The position numbers were made by a program, and so were the translations under genes. Source: Paenirhodobacter populi (GTDB taxonomy: Bacteria > Pseudomonadota > Alphaproteobacteria > Rhodobacterales > Rhodobacteraceae). From it: a stretch of 64,000 nt of DNA. The stretch spans positions 1 to 64,000 of the forward strand of contig NZ_SAUZ01000011.1 of assembly GCF_004022215.1 (NCBI RefSeq), in the 5' to 3' direction. Below are positions 1 through 8,068 of this stretch, piece by piece. Below the pieces are notes generated by a model. The model saw only the letters and a program-made list of their open reading frames with translations. It ran no database searches and was not told the DNA's origin. Position 1 is the first letter of the stretch, and every line of letters begins with the position of its first letter.

Positions 1-211
1 CAGGGCTCAGCTGTCCCACCTCCGGCGCCGCACTGCGTCTGGCGAGGCTTATCGGGCCGCCACCCGCGCGAAAGGAAGACCTGACGTCGCTATGCCGGGC
101 GGCACGGAAAATCACCCTCCGACAGACCCCGCCACCAAATTTTGACACAGCCTCGGCCCTTTGTCGACATTGATCGGGACGTCAAACGCTGCGGCACGTC
201 TTCCTCAAAGC
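1..211. other. No gene recognised left of the IS
   Basis: Noncoding stretch at the window edge, left of the IS terminal repeat. Frames running through it are continuations of frames inside the IS and match nothing I know. It may be the flank of another mobile element, but no terminal repeat or target duplication can be identified. Confidence 0.4.
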
Positions 212-226
212 GGCTTTGTTGCGCTA
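212..226. repeat. Left terminal inverted repeat of the IS5-type element
   Basis: GGCTTTGTTGCGCTA matches the inverted right end (1439-1453) at 13 of 15 positions. Confidence 0.75.
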
Positions 227-314
227 TTCGGGATGAGGTCGGATTTGTCTCTTTCCCTGCTATGGTCAGCGCATGCGGACGGTCTCGGGTGCGCCGAGTG
301 ATGTGAAGCGGTTC

Positions 315-397
315 ATGACTGAGCAGGTGAACGGTTGCCCATCGAGGCGCCATCGGTTCAAGCCCGATGGGCGACGGTTCGAGAGAACCTGCGAAGG
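315..397. repeat. Transposase insert 4, double length, two hairpins
   Basis: Extra sequence between codons for EVQIRI and NRFTSLG. It holds GGTTCGAGAGAACC (376-389), the same hairpin as in insert 2 but inverted, and a second palindrome GCCCATCG/CGATGGGC (337-344 with 365-372), nested with CCATCGG/CCGATGG. Net extra length 74 nt, twice 37, as if two units sit side by side. Confidence 0.65.
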
Positions 398-624
398 ATT
401 CGGATCTGAACCTCTGCATCCTGCCTGTCGAACTCTCTGGCCATGATGCGCTCGCCGAGCAGCTTGACGCATCGCATCTTGGCTTCGACCAGGCTTCGTC
501 GGTGGTATCCGGACCATTTCTTCCAGTTGGCCCGGCCAAAGCGCTTGCAGGCACGTAGCGCTTCATTGCGTGATCGCAGTCCCGGATCGTGTCCCTTCCA
601 GACCTTGGCATTTCGTCGCGGCGG

Positions 625-665
625 TAGTGAGGGTCCGCCCGCCATTGGTCCGAGGGCGGGCCCGA
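625..665. repeat. Transposase insert 3 with GCCCGCC hairpin
   Basis: Extra sequence between codons for GADAV and PPRRNAK. Arms GCCCGCC (637-643) and GGCGGGC (655-661) enclose an 11-nt loop. Net extra length 37 nt. Confidence 0.65.
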
Positions 666-938
666 ACGGCATCGGCGCCTCGGGCCGCGATGGCGGCGTG
701 GCAGCCCTTGGTGTCGTAGAACCCATCGGCGGTGACACTGCCGATCCGCTCTTCAGCCGGGATCTGCGCCAGCAAGTCGGGCAGAACGGGCGCATCGCCG
801 ATGCGGTTACCGGTCATCTCCACCGCCCGCACTTCCAGTGTATCAGCATCGATCCCGATATGGATCTTGCGCCACTGCTGGCGGCGACTGGCCCCGTGCT
901 TGTGGACTTGCCATTCGCCTTTGCCCGAGAACTTGATG

Positions 939-986
939 CCCCCTCGCCGGTTCTCTCGAACCGGTGGCGTTCACCGGCTCGATGTC
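939..986. repeat. Transposase insert 2 with GGTTCTCTCGAACC hairpin
   Basis: Extra sequence directly after the codon of the first catalytic Asp (HLLVD). The hairpin at 947-964 has 7-bp arms CCGGTTC and GAACCGG with a 4-nt loop. Net extra length 37 nt, so it shifts the frame. Confidence 0.7.
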
Positions 987-1065
987 CACCAGCAGGTGCA
1001 GTGGAGCGGATGCAGGCCGATACGGGATCTGCACCTTCAGGTGCTTCTGCCTGCGACAGAGTGTT

Positions 1066-1120
1066 GTGTACTGAGAAGGATCAGCGATCCTTCCAGTGGA
1101 AGGATCGCCCGACGAAGGGC
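1066..1120. repeat. Transposase insert 1 with 25-nt palindrome
   Basis: Extra sequence between codons for DWPVP and LCRRQ. It contains a perfect palindrome at 1084-1108: arms GCGATCCTTCCA and TGGAAGGATCGC around one G. The same design occurs in intergenic elements at 5899-5923, 23051-23075 and 48206-48228. Net extra length about 43 nt. Confidence 0.7.
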
Positions 1121-1438
1121 ACCGGCCAGTCCAGACCCGACAGGGCCAGCAAGCTTTCCACGAACCCGGTCGTCTGCCGGAGCGGCAGGCCGAACAAGAC
1201 CTTCATTGAGAGGCAGAACTGAATGGCAGCCGCCGAGAACCGCTCAGGATGACCCGGCTTGCCGCTCGGTGTCGCTAACCAGGACATCCCTGGATCCAGC
1301 CAGACCATCAGCGAGCCCCGGCGCTTCAGGGCTGCATTGTAACTCGACCAGTTCGTGGTCCGGAAAACAGCGACAGGCTTGCTCATGGCGCCAACCTAAC
1401 CCGCTGACTCACAAACATGAATCCGTAATCCGACGGGG

Positions 1439-1453
1439 TAGTGAAACAAAGCC
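1439..1453. repeat. Right terminal inverted repeat of the IS5-type element
   Basis: Reverse complement reads GGCTTTGTTTCACTA, the partner of 212-226. Confidence 0.75.
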
Positions 1454-1510
1454 ATCGTGAAACAAAAACACGCGAATTGTTTTTCAATTCCCGCCCCTGA
1501 TCACACTGAA

Positions 1511-1532
1511 AAGGGGCGGCTGACCGCCCCTT
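1511..1532 (-). terminator. Terminator downstream of ppaC
   Basis: Perfect 9-bp stem AAGGGGCGG / CCGCCCCTT with a 4-nt loop, flanked by A and T runs, 15 nt past the ppaC stop codon. Confidence 0.8.
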
Positions 1533-1546
1533 TCAATCGCCCCGGA

Positions 1547-2467
1547 TCAGACCTTCAGCACCGGGATGATCTGTTTCTTGCGCGACATGACGCCGGGGAG
1601 GACGACGGTATCGCCCTCGACCTTGCAGCCGAAGGAGGCCTCGGCGATCTTCTTGACCAGATCGTTGGGCACCAGAAGCGTCGCCTCTTCGTTCAGGATG
1701 TCGACGACGAAGAGCAGGACCTGATCGGCGCCGTCTTCCTTGGCTACGTCGGGCATCGTGCCCATCAGGCTCGCCTTGCGGTCGAGGATCAGCTTCGGCG
1801 CCGTGGTTTCCAGAACCGAGACGCGCAGCTCCGTCCCGTCGACGTTGTATTCCTTGGAATCCATCCGCAGCAGCGCCGCGTCGGAGAAGGCCGAAACGTC
1901 GGACTTCGCCTCGAACATCGCGGCGGCCAGCTCGGGGATGGTCACGCCGATCTCGCCCGCCAGCTTTTCCGCCACGGCGCGGTCATGCTCCGTCGTGGTG
2001 GGCGAGCGGAATTCCAGCGTGTCGGACAGGATGCACGACAGCATCGCGCCCTTGATCGCCTTCGGCAGGGCGACGACATCCTCGCCCATCAGGTCGTAGA
2101 TCACCGTCGCCGTGCAGGCGAGCGGCCGGATCGTGATCTCGATCGGGCCCTTGGTTTCCAGCCCGCCGACCAGCTTGTGGTGGTCGATGATCTGCACGAT
2201 GTCGGCCTTGTCGATGCCCTCGGGCAGCTCGGCCGGGTTGTTGGTGTCGACGATGACGACCTTTTCGCCCTCGGACAGCGCGGCGATGATCGCCGGGCGC
2301 TCAAAGCCCCAGTGCTTCAGCAGGAAGGCCGCTTCGGTGTTCGGTTCGCCGAGCAGCACGGGAACGGCGTCGATCCCCTTCACCTCTTTCAGATACCAGG
2401 CCCAGACGATGGGGGAAAAGGTGGCGTCGGTATCGGGCGACTTGTGGCCGAAAACCTTGATGGTCAT
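1547..2467 (-). CDS. ppaC: Manganese-dependent inorganic pyrophosphatase
   Basis: Family II (DHH superfamily) soluble pyrophosphatase, 306 aa, hydrolysing PPi to phosphate in the cytoplasm. Motifs: GHKSPDTDA at residues 7-15 (metal-binding His and Asp), DTN at 74-76, DHH at 95-97, and the C-terminal DHHA2 domain ending in the substrate-binding SRKKQ. The frame stays open upstream, but MTIKVFGHKSPDTD matches the usual family N-terminus, so I start at ATG 2467. Length is typical. It stands alone: a good terminator follows, and the divergent DUF3108 gene lies about 180 bp upstream. Confidence 0.93.
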   Translation of the reverse strand: MTIKVFGHKSPDTDATFSPIVWAWYLKEVKGIDAVPVLLGEPNTEAAFLLKHWGFERPAIIAALSEGEKVVIVDTNNPAELPEGIDKADIVQIIDHHKLVGGLETKGPIEITIRPLACTATVIYDLMGEDVVALPKAIKGAMLSCILSDTLEFRSPTTTEHDRAVAEKLAGEIGVTIPELAAAMFEAKSDVSAFSDAALLRMDSKEYNVDGTELRVSVLETTAPKLILDRKASLMGTMPDVAKEDGADQVLLFVVDILNEEATLLVPNDLVKKIAEASFGCKVEGDTVVLPGVMSRKKQIIPVLKV

Positions 2468-2647
2468 GGAATACCTCGAATGATCGGATTCTGGCGAGGT
2501 TATAGGCCGTCGCCGCCCGCTTGTCATCCCGAAGGGGCGATGACGCTCGCGGCAATGTCAGGGAACCGGAGCGCCCGCCGGGGGCTGTGACCCTGTCACC
2601 CACCGTCCGGCGGGTGTAGAAGATCCGAACCGATCAAGGAGAGCCAG

Positions 2648-3400
2648 ATGCCCGTCCCGCCCCTGTCGAGAGCCCGCCGCCTGCGGCGGTTCGCGCTGTC
2701 CGCGCTGCTGGCCGCGTTCTGCGCGCAGGGCGCGCGGGCCGATCAGACGGACCGGATCGTCTTCGACTTCTCGCTGCGTGGCATCACGGCGGGGCAACTG
2801 GCGATCAACGGCGAGATCAAGGGCAATACCTACAGCGCCAGCGGCGTGCTCAAGACCTCGGGCTTTCTGGGCGCGATCCGGACGCTGCGCTACGACGCGC
2901 AGGTCTCGGGCCGCTATGCGCAGGGCCGCTTCACCCCGAGCCGGATGGACGAGACGGCGCAGCGCGGCAACGAACGGGTCGAATATGTGATGCTCTACCG
3001 GAACGGCGTGCCGGCCGGGGTGACGCGCAATCCGCCGCGCCAGCCGCGCGAATCGGATGTGGATCCGGCGGCGCAGGGCGGCACGATCGATCCGCTGACC
3101 GCGCTCTATGCCGTGCTGCGCGATGTGGATCGGGGCGAGGCCTGCCGCTTCTCGGCCTATATGTTCGACGGATCGAAACGCTCGCAGGTGACGCTTTCGG
3201 AACCCGTCGCGGCGGGCAACGGCGTGCGGTGCAGCGGCGAATACCGCCGCATCGCGGGCTTTTCCGAACGCGAGATGCGCGAAAAGCCGCGCTTCCCCTT
3301 CACCCTGACCTATGCGCCCACCCCCGACGGGCAACGCCTGCGCGTCGTGTCGATCGACACCGATACGATCCTTGGCAAGGGGCGGCTGATCCGGCGATAA
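2648..3400 (+). CDS. DUF3108 domain-containing exported protein
   Basis: 250 aa with a Sec-type signal peptide: basic MPVPPLSRARRLRRF, hydrophobic core to about residue 28, likely cleavage after ARA. The rest resembles DUF3108, predicted beta-rich periplasmic proteins of unknown function common in proteobacteria; I recognise the VFDFSLRGITAGQL opening and the SIDTDTILGKGRLIRR ending. A purine-rich GGAGAGCC stands before ATG. hrpB starts only 8 nt after its stop, so the two are probably co-transcribed. Function unknown. Confidence 0.8.
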   Translation: MPVPPLSRARRLRRFALSALLAAFCAQGARADQTDRIVFDFSLRGITAGQLAINGEIKGNTYSASGVLKTSGFLGAIRTLRYDAQVSGRYAQGRFTPSRMDETAQRGNERVEYVMLYRNGVPAGVTRNPPRQPRESDVDPAAQGGTIDPLTALYAVLRDVDRGEACRFSAYMFDGSKRSQVTLSEPVAAGNGVRCSGEYRRIAGFSEREMREKPRFPFTLTYAPTPDGQRLRVVSIDTDTILGKGRLIRR

Positions 3401-3407
3401 GGGCGGG

Positions 3408-5843
3408 ATGACACAACCGCTTCCCATCGACGCCGCCCTGCCCGGGCTGAAATCCGCCCTCGCCCGCGAAGGCCGTGCCGTTCTGGTTGCCGCCCCCGGC
3501 GCGGGCAAGACGACGCGGGTGCCGCTCGCGCTGCTGGATCAGGTGGCGGGGCGGATCGTCATGCTGGAACCGCGCCGCCTTGCCGCCCGCGCCGCCGCCG
3601 AACGGATGGCCGAAACGCTCGGCGAAGCCGTGGGGCAAACGGTCGGCTATCGCATCCGGGGCGAGGCGAAAGTGTCGAAATCCACCCGGATCGAGGTGGT
3701 GACCGAGGGCATCCTGACCCGGATGCTGCAATCCGACCCCGAACTTGCGGGCATCGGCTGCGTGATCTTCGACGAATTCCACGAACGCAGCCTGAACGCC
3801 GATCTGGGCCTTGCCCTGACGTGGGAGGCGCGCGGGGCGCTGCGGCCCGATCTGAACGTCGTGGTGATGTCGGCGACGCTGGATGCCGAACCTGTGGCGG
3901 CGCTGCTGGGCGACGCGCCGGTGGTGATTTCCGAAGGCCGCGCCTTCCCGGTGGAAACCCGCTGGCTTGGCCGTCCGCGCGCGCCGGGGATGCGGCTGGA
4001 GCCCGCCGTCGCGGGGCTGGTCGAAGAGGCATTGGCCGAAACCGAGGGCGGCGTTCTGGTCTTCCTCCCCGGCGAGGCCGAGATCCGCCGGACCGAGGCG
4101 CTGCTCGCCCCCCGCGTCGGCCCGGATGTCCACCTGCGCCCGCTTTTCGGTGCGATGGACTTTGCCCGGCAACGCGCCGCCATCGCCCCGGTCAGCAGCG
4201 GCCGCAAGGTGGTGCTGGCCACCGCCATCGCCGAAACCTCGCTGACGATCGAGGATATTCGCGTCGTCGTCGATGCCGGGCGGGCGCGGCGGCTGCGCTT
4301 CGATCCGGCCTCGGGCATGGCGCGGCTGGTGACGGAACGGGTAAGCCGCGCCGAGGCCGAACAGCGCCGCGGCCGCGCCGGGCGCGTCGCCGCCGGGCTG
4401 TGCTACCGGCTCTGGACGAAGGGGGAGGAAGGCGCGCTGCCGGCCTTTGCCCCGCCCGAAATCACCGTGGCGGATCTGTCCGGGCTGGCGCTGGAGCTGG
4501 CGCTCTGGGGGTCGGACGGATCGGATCTGGCCTTCCTGACACCGCCGCCCGCCCCGGCACTGGCCGAGGCGCGGGCGCTGCTGACCGATCTGGGCGCACT
4601 CGAAAATGGCCGGATCACCGCGCATGGCCGGGCGCTGGCGGCAGCGCCCCTGCATCCGCGTCTGGCGCATATGCTGATCACGGCGGGCTCCGGGGCGGCG
4701 GTTCTGGCGGCGACCCTGGCCGAACGCGATCCCGTGCGCGGCGCGCCCGCCGATCTGGCGCTGCGGCTGGCGGCGGTGGCGAATCCGGGCCGGTTCGAAT
4801 CCGATCACCCTTGGCCCGTGCATCGCGGCACGGTGGAGCGCATCCGCGAAGAGGCCCGCCGCCTTGCCCGCCTCGCACCCGGGAAACCGCCGCTCTCCCC
4901 CGCCGCGATGGCGGCTCTGGCCTATCCCGACCGGATCGGCCTGCGCCGCAAGGGGGACGACGCGCGCTATATCCTGTCGGGCGGCAAGGGCGCGGTGGTG
5001 AACGAGACCGATCCCTTGGGCAAATCGCGGCTGATCGTGGCGACCGACCTTGACGGCGACCCGCGCGAGGCCCGCGTGCGGCAGGGTGCCCCCTTGGCCG
5101 ATGCCGAACTGCGCGCGCTTTACGCGGATCGCATCCACTGGGTCGATCTCTGCGAATGGTCGCGGCGCGAAGGCCGGGTGATCGCGCGGCGGCAGGAACG
5201 TTTCGGCGCGCTGGTGCTGGAGGACCGGCACTGGCCCGACGCCCCGCCCGAGGCGCTGGCGCGCGGGGCGCTCGACGGGCTGCGGCAGATCGGGCTGGTG
5301 CTGACGCCCGCCGCCGCGCGGTTCCGCGCGCGGGTGGATCTTTTGCGCCGCGACGGGGCCGATCTGCCCGACCTCTCGGATGCCGCCCTGCTGGCGGGCG
5401 AGGCGCTGCTGCCATGGCTGCGAGGCAAACGGAGCGAGGCCGACCTGCGCGCCCTCGACCTGACCGAGGCGATGCGCGCCCAGCTCGACTGGGAACAGAT
5501 GGCGCTGCTCGACCGGCTCGCGCCCGGGCATTTCGAGACGCCTCTGGGCCGGCGGGTGCCGATCGACTATGCGGGCGAGGCCCCGGCGATCGAGGTCAAG
5601 CTGCCCGAGATGTATGGCGTCACCACCCATCCCACCGTCGGGCCGAAGCGCCATCCGCTGCGGATCTCGCTCCTGTCGCCGGGGATGAAGCCCATTCAGG
5701 TGACGATGGACCTGCCCGGCTTCTGGGACGGTTCCTACGCCGAGGTGCGCAAGGAGATGCGCGGCCGCTATCCCCGCCACCCCTGGCCCGAGAACCCGCG
5801 CGAGGCCGATCCGACGACGCGGGCGAAACCGCGCGGCACCTGA
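3408..5843 (+). CDS. hrpB: ATP-dependent helicase HrpB
   Basis: DEAH-box RNA helicase-like protein, 811 aa, full length for HrpB. Motifs: Walker A PGAGKTT 30-36, DEFHER 122-127 (DEAH variant), SAT 155-157, QRRGRAGR 319-326 (motif VI), then the HA2 and HrpB C-terminal domains ending in the conserved YPRHPWPENP region. The physiological substrate in most bacteria is unknown, and orthologues are non-essential. It follows the DUF3108 gene by 8 nt. Its 3' side carries a long copy of the dispersed intergenic element 16 nt past the stop. Confidence 0.95.
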   Translation: MTQPLPIDAALPGLKSALAREGRAVLVAAPGAGKTTRVPLALLDQVAGRIVMLEPRRLAARAAAERMAETLGEAVGQTVGYRIRGEAKVSKSTRIEVVTEGILTRMLQSDPELAGIGCVIFDEFHERSLNADLGLALTWEARGALRPDLNVVVMSATLDAEPVAALLGDAPVVISEGRAFPVETRWLGRPRAPGMRLEPAVAGLVEEALAETEGGVLVFLPGEAEIRRTEALLAPRVGPDVHLRPLFGAMDFARQRAAIAPVSSGRKVVLATAIAETSLTIEDIRVVVDAGRARRLRFDPASGMARLVTERVSRAEAEQRRGRAGRVAAGLCYRLWTKGEEGALPAFAPPEITVADLSGLALELALWGSDGSDLAFLTPPPAPALAEARALLTDLGALENGRITAHGRALAAAPLHPRLAHMLITAGSGAAVLAATLAERDPVRGAPADLALRLAAVANPGRFESDHPWPVHRGTVERIREEARRLARLAPGKPPLSPAAMAALAYPDRIGLRRKGDDARYILSGGKGAVVNETDPLGKSRLIVATDLDGDPREARVRQGAPLADAELRALYADRIHWVDLCEWSRREGRVIARRQERFGALVLEDRHWPDAPPEALARGALDGLRQIGLVLTPAAARFRARVDLLRRDGADLPDLSDAALLAGEALLPWLRGKRSEADLRALDLTEAMRAQLDWEQMALLDRLAPGHFETPLGRRVPIDYAGEAPAIEVKLPEMYGVTTHPTVGPKRHPLRISLLSPGMKPIQVTMDLPGFWDGSYAEVRKEMRGRYPRHPWPENPREADPTTRAKPRGT

Positions 5844-5858
5844 TCCCGGCCGGGGAAA

Positions 5859-5959
5859 GGGGGCCAGCCCCCTCGCCCGTGTCCCGCGCATTCGGCGGGC
5901 CGATCTTCCACTGGAAGATCGGCTTGACCGCCTCATCCCGGGATATTTATGGAAAAACG
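5859..5959 (+). repeat. Dispersed intergenic element, copy 1 (long form)
   Basis: Begins with GGGGGC/GCCCCC hairpin (5859-5874), then a 25-nt palindrome at 5899-5923 (arms GCCGATCTTCCA and TGGAAGATCGGC), then the core CCCGGGATATTTATGGAA. Same orientation as hrpB, 16 nt after its stop. Nearly the same layout as copy 4. Confidence 0.85.
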
Positions 5960-6034
5960 ACGGGAAAAGGGCTAGGTTTCTTCGGCGCGGGGGTGCGCTC
6001 AGTCCGGGGACAAGGCGGGATGCGGCCGAGAGTC

Positions 6035-6098
6035 GTCATCTAATCGCCTATCGTATTGCAAGACCTTTCTGCTTGGTGCGGGGCATCGTTTGCCGGGA
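6035..6098 (+). repeat. Left inverted repeat of MITE-like element
   Basis: Pairs with 6237-6298. The outer 12 bp and inner 12 bp match perfectly; the middle is partly diverged. Confidence 0.75.
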
Positions 6099-6236
6099 GC
6101 AGTGTCATCTTCGCGGTCGGCAGGAGCCGCCGCATGGTGGGGCTTCGCGGGGGGAATCTTCCAATGTGTGAAGCGCACGCATCGATCTGGACGCAGCGGA
6201 TGGCGCAACAGCCTCGGCGGAATGGTTCTGGTCACG

Positions 6237-6298
6237 TCCCGGCAAACGACGTTCTGCGCCGAAGAAAGACCTTGCAACAAGCTATTCGATTAGATGAC
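6237..6298 (-). repeat. Right inverted repeat of MITE-like element
   Basis: Inverted partner of 6035-6098. Confidence 0.75.
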
Positions 6299-6404
6299 AG
6301 CCTCGGCCCGCCGGATGCTGCGCGGACTGCGCCCCGGGACGCTGCAATTCCCCGTGGACCGCGCCCTTCTGAAGGGGCCGGGCAAGCCGACCCCGACTGA
6401 ACCC

Positions 6405-7241
6405 TTAGAGCGCGATGCCGCGCCGTCCGGCCAGATCGGTGAAGAACTGCCATGCGACTCGGCCCGAGCGGTTACCGCGCGTCGCCTGCCATTCGATCGC
6501 CTCGGCGCGCAGATCCTCGGGTGAGATTTCAACGCCATAGGCCGCGCAATAGCCGGCGATCATCGACAGGAACTGGTCCTGATCGCAGGGATGGAAGCCG
6601 AGCCAGAGCCCGAACCGATCCGAGAGCGAGACCTTTTCCTCGACCGCCTCGGAGGGGTTGATCGCGGTGGAGCGTTCATTCTCGATCATGTCGCGCGGCA
6701 TCAGGTGGCGCCGGTTCGAGGTGGCGTAGAACAGCACATTGGCCGGGCGCCCCTCGATCCCGCCGTCCAGCACCGCCTTCAGGCTCTTGTAATGCTGGTC
6801 GTCATGGCTGAAGGACAGATCGTCGCAATAGAGCACGAAACGGTCCGGCGCGCCGCGCAGATGGTTGAGCAGCCGCCCGACGGACGGCAGATCCTCGCGC
6901 GCCAGTTCCACGAGCTTCAGGGGAACGCCCTGACGCAGCACCTCGGCATGGACGGCCTTGACGAGGGAGGATTTCCCCATCCCCCGCGCGCCCCACAACA
7001 GCGCGTTGTTCGCCGCCGCCCCGCGCGCGAATTGCAGCGTATTGGCGAGCAGCGTTTCCTTGGCCCGGTCGATGCCCTGCAACAGCGCGATATCCACCCG
7101 CGCGACATGCGGCACCGGCACCAGACGGTCCGGCCCGGTCTGCCACAGGAAGGCATCGGCCGCCGTCAGATCCGGCGCGGGCACAGGCGGAGGGGCGAGA
7201 CGCTCCAGCGCCTCGGCGATACGGACAAGCGGTTCGGTCAT
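6405..7241 (-). CDS. DUF815 AAA-type ATP-binding protein
   Basis: 278 aa P-loop ATPase of the DUF815 family, a cytoplasmic protein of unknown role. Walker [10 protein letters not shown] at 84-92, Walker B-like [10 protein letters not shown] around 133-142, sensor-like [13 protein letters not shown] further on, and a conserved [17 protein letters not shown] segment. Length is normal. Its ATG overlaps the tatC stop (ATGA), so it is the last gene of the tatA-tatB-tatC run. Co-translation with tatC suggests co-expression, not necessarily a Tat function. Confidence 0.88.
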   Translation of the reverse strand: MTEPLVRIAEALERLAPPPVPAPDLTAADAFLWQTGPDRLVPVPHVARVDIALLQGIDRAKETLLANTLQFARGAAANNALLWGARGMGKSSLVKAVHAEVLRQGVPLKLVELAREDLPSVGRLLNHLRGAPDRFVLYCDDLSFSHDDQHYKSLKAVLDGGIEGRPANVLFYATSNRRHLMPRDMIENERSTAINPSEAVEEKVSLSDRFGLWLGFHPCDQDQFLSMIAGYCAAYGVEISPEDLRAEAIEWQATRGNRSGRVAWQFFTDLAGRRGIAL

Positions 7242-8068
7242 GCGTCCTCTTCTTCGACCCAGGTGCCCTCGGCGCGCATCCGCGCCTCACGGGTCTTTTC
7301 GATGCGGCGGATCAGCCAGATCGACACCTCATAGAGCGGGTAGATCGCGACGAAGAGGATGATCTGGCTCATCATGTCCGGGGGGGTCACCAGCGCGGCC
7401 ACGATCAGGATCAGCACGACCGCGTATTTGCGCACCGAGGCGAGCCCCTTGGACGACACCAGCCCCGCCTTGCCCATCAGCGTCAGCAGCACCGGCAGCT
7501 GGAAGCAGATGCCGAAGGCCATGACGAATTTCGTCGTCAGCGCCAGATATTCCTCGACCGAGCCCTGAAAGCCGATGGCCGCCAGTTCGTTGCCGCCATC
7601 GACCACGCTGCCCTGCTGAAAGCCGAGGAAGAAGCTGAAGGCGATCGGCAGGACGACGTAATAGGCAAAGGCCGCCCCGGCGATGAACATCACCGGCGAG
7701 GCGATCAGGAACGGCAGAAAGGCGCTTTTCTCGGATTTGTAGAGCCCCGGCGCGACGAAACGCCAGAGCTGGTAGGAGATCACCGGGAAGGCCAGCGCGA
7801 AGCCACCGATGAAGGAAATCCGGATGGCGACGAAGAAGCCTTCCTGCAGCTTGATCAGCACGAGGTTGCAGGCCTGACCGCGCATTTCGAGCGCGTGGCA
7901 GATCGGCCGGGTCAGGAAGTTGAAGATCGGATTCCAGACCGTATAGGCGAGGATCATCGCCACCACGAAAGCCGCCAGCGAATAGAGGACGCGGTTGCGC
8001 AGCTCCGCCAGATGCTCGATCAGCGGTGCGGCGGAATCGTCGATCTGATCGTCGGGCACGTCCGTCAT
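7238..8068 (-). CDS. tatC: Sec-independent protein translocase TatC
   Basis: 276 aa polytopic inner-membrane receptor of the twin-arginine pathway; binds RR signal peptides together with TatB. Shows the family N-terminus with [13 protein letters not shown], a [20 protein letters not shown] segment and a P-rich TPPDMMSQ loop; six membrane segments. I start at MTDVPDDQ because upstream codons of this frame overlap tatB. Start overlaps the tatB stop by ATGA; stop overlaps the DUF815 start. Confidence 0.96.
   Translation of the reverse strand: MTDVPDDQIDDSAAPLIEHLAELRNRVLYSLAAFVVAMILAYTVWNPIFNFLTRPICHALEMRGQACNLVLIKLQEGFFVAIRISFIGGFALAFPVISYQLWRFVAPGLYKSEKSAFLPFLIASPVMFIAGAAFAYYVVLPIAFSFFLGFQQGSVVDGGNELAAIGFQGSVEEYLALTTKFVMAFGICFQLPVLLTLMGKAGLVSSKGLASVRKYAVVLILIVAALVTPPDMMSQIILFVAIYPLYEVSIWLIRRIEKTREARMRAEGTWVEEEDA

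Larger units (their letters stand above)
266..1386 (-). pseudogene. IS5-family transposase interrupted by four hairpin inserts
   Basis: DDE transposase of an IS5-type element. The pieces, in order from ATG at 1386, lie in four reading-frame segments: N-terminus to DWPVP (to about 1121), LCRRQKHLKVQIPY to HLLVD (about 1066-986), GIKF to ARGADAV (about 940-666), PPRRNAK to EVQIRI (about 624-397), then NRFTSLGAPETVR and a stop at 266. Catalytic residues are present: D of HLLVD, D of TADGFYD, E of RSLVEAKM. Against the family sequence as I remember it, the junctions hold net extra sequence of 43, 37, 37 and 74 nt, each with a palindrome. The frame shifts seen (frames 0, 2, 1, 0, 1) agree with these lengths. 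Without the inserts the gene is 930 nt, exactly 310 codons, with no other stop or frameshift. Either it is dead, or the inserts are bypassed in some way. Confidence 0.8.
212..1453 (-). mobile_element. IS5-type insertion sequence carrying palindromic inserts
   Basis: The outer ends form an imperfect 15-bp terminal inverted repeat. The left end reads GGCTTTGTTGCGCTA (212-226) and the right end, read inward from 1453, GGCTTTGTTTCACTA; both are later followed by GTCGGATT. GGCTTTGTT ends are typical of IS903-like members of the IS5 family. One transposase gene (266-1386, minus) fills the element. The element is 1242 bp. Subtracting the four inserts described in the transposase entry (191 nt) gives about 1051 bp, the normal size for this group. 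No target-site duplication is obvious. Confidence 0.8.
6035..6298. mobile_element. MITE-like element with long inverted repeats
   Basis: A 264-bp unit bounded by inverted repeats of about 62-64 bp. Left 6035-6098 starts GTCATCTAATCG and ends CGTTTGCCGGGA. Right 6237-6298, read inward, starts and ends with the same two 12-mers, with shared TTGCAAG and CTTTCT blocks between. Base composition is lower in GC than the neighbourhood. No convincing coding sequence: frames inside are short and mutually overlapping. It fits a nonautonomous miniature inverted-repeat element or IS remnant. No clear target duplication. Confidence 0.7.

Noticed and set aside
350-390. GGTTCAAGCCC and GGTTCGAGAGAACC, resembling tRNA T-arms
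   Set aside because: No tRNA cloverleaf can be built; the stretch is insert 4 of the transposase.
4790-4810. GGTTCGAATCC, like a tRNA T-arm
   Set aside because: It lies inside hrpB codons for GRFESD; no acceptor or anticodon stem pairs around it.
3300-5936. An 878-codon minus-strand frame
   Set aside because: Shadow of hrpB; no recognisable domain, composition dominated by R, G, H and Q.
6056-6400. Frames across the MITE-like element (114 codons plus, 93 codons minus)
   Set aside because: They run through both inverted repeats, have no RBS and no known domain.
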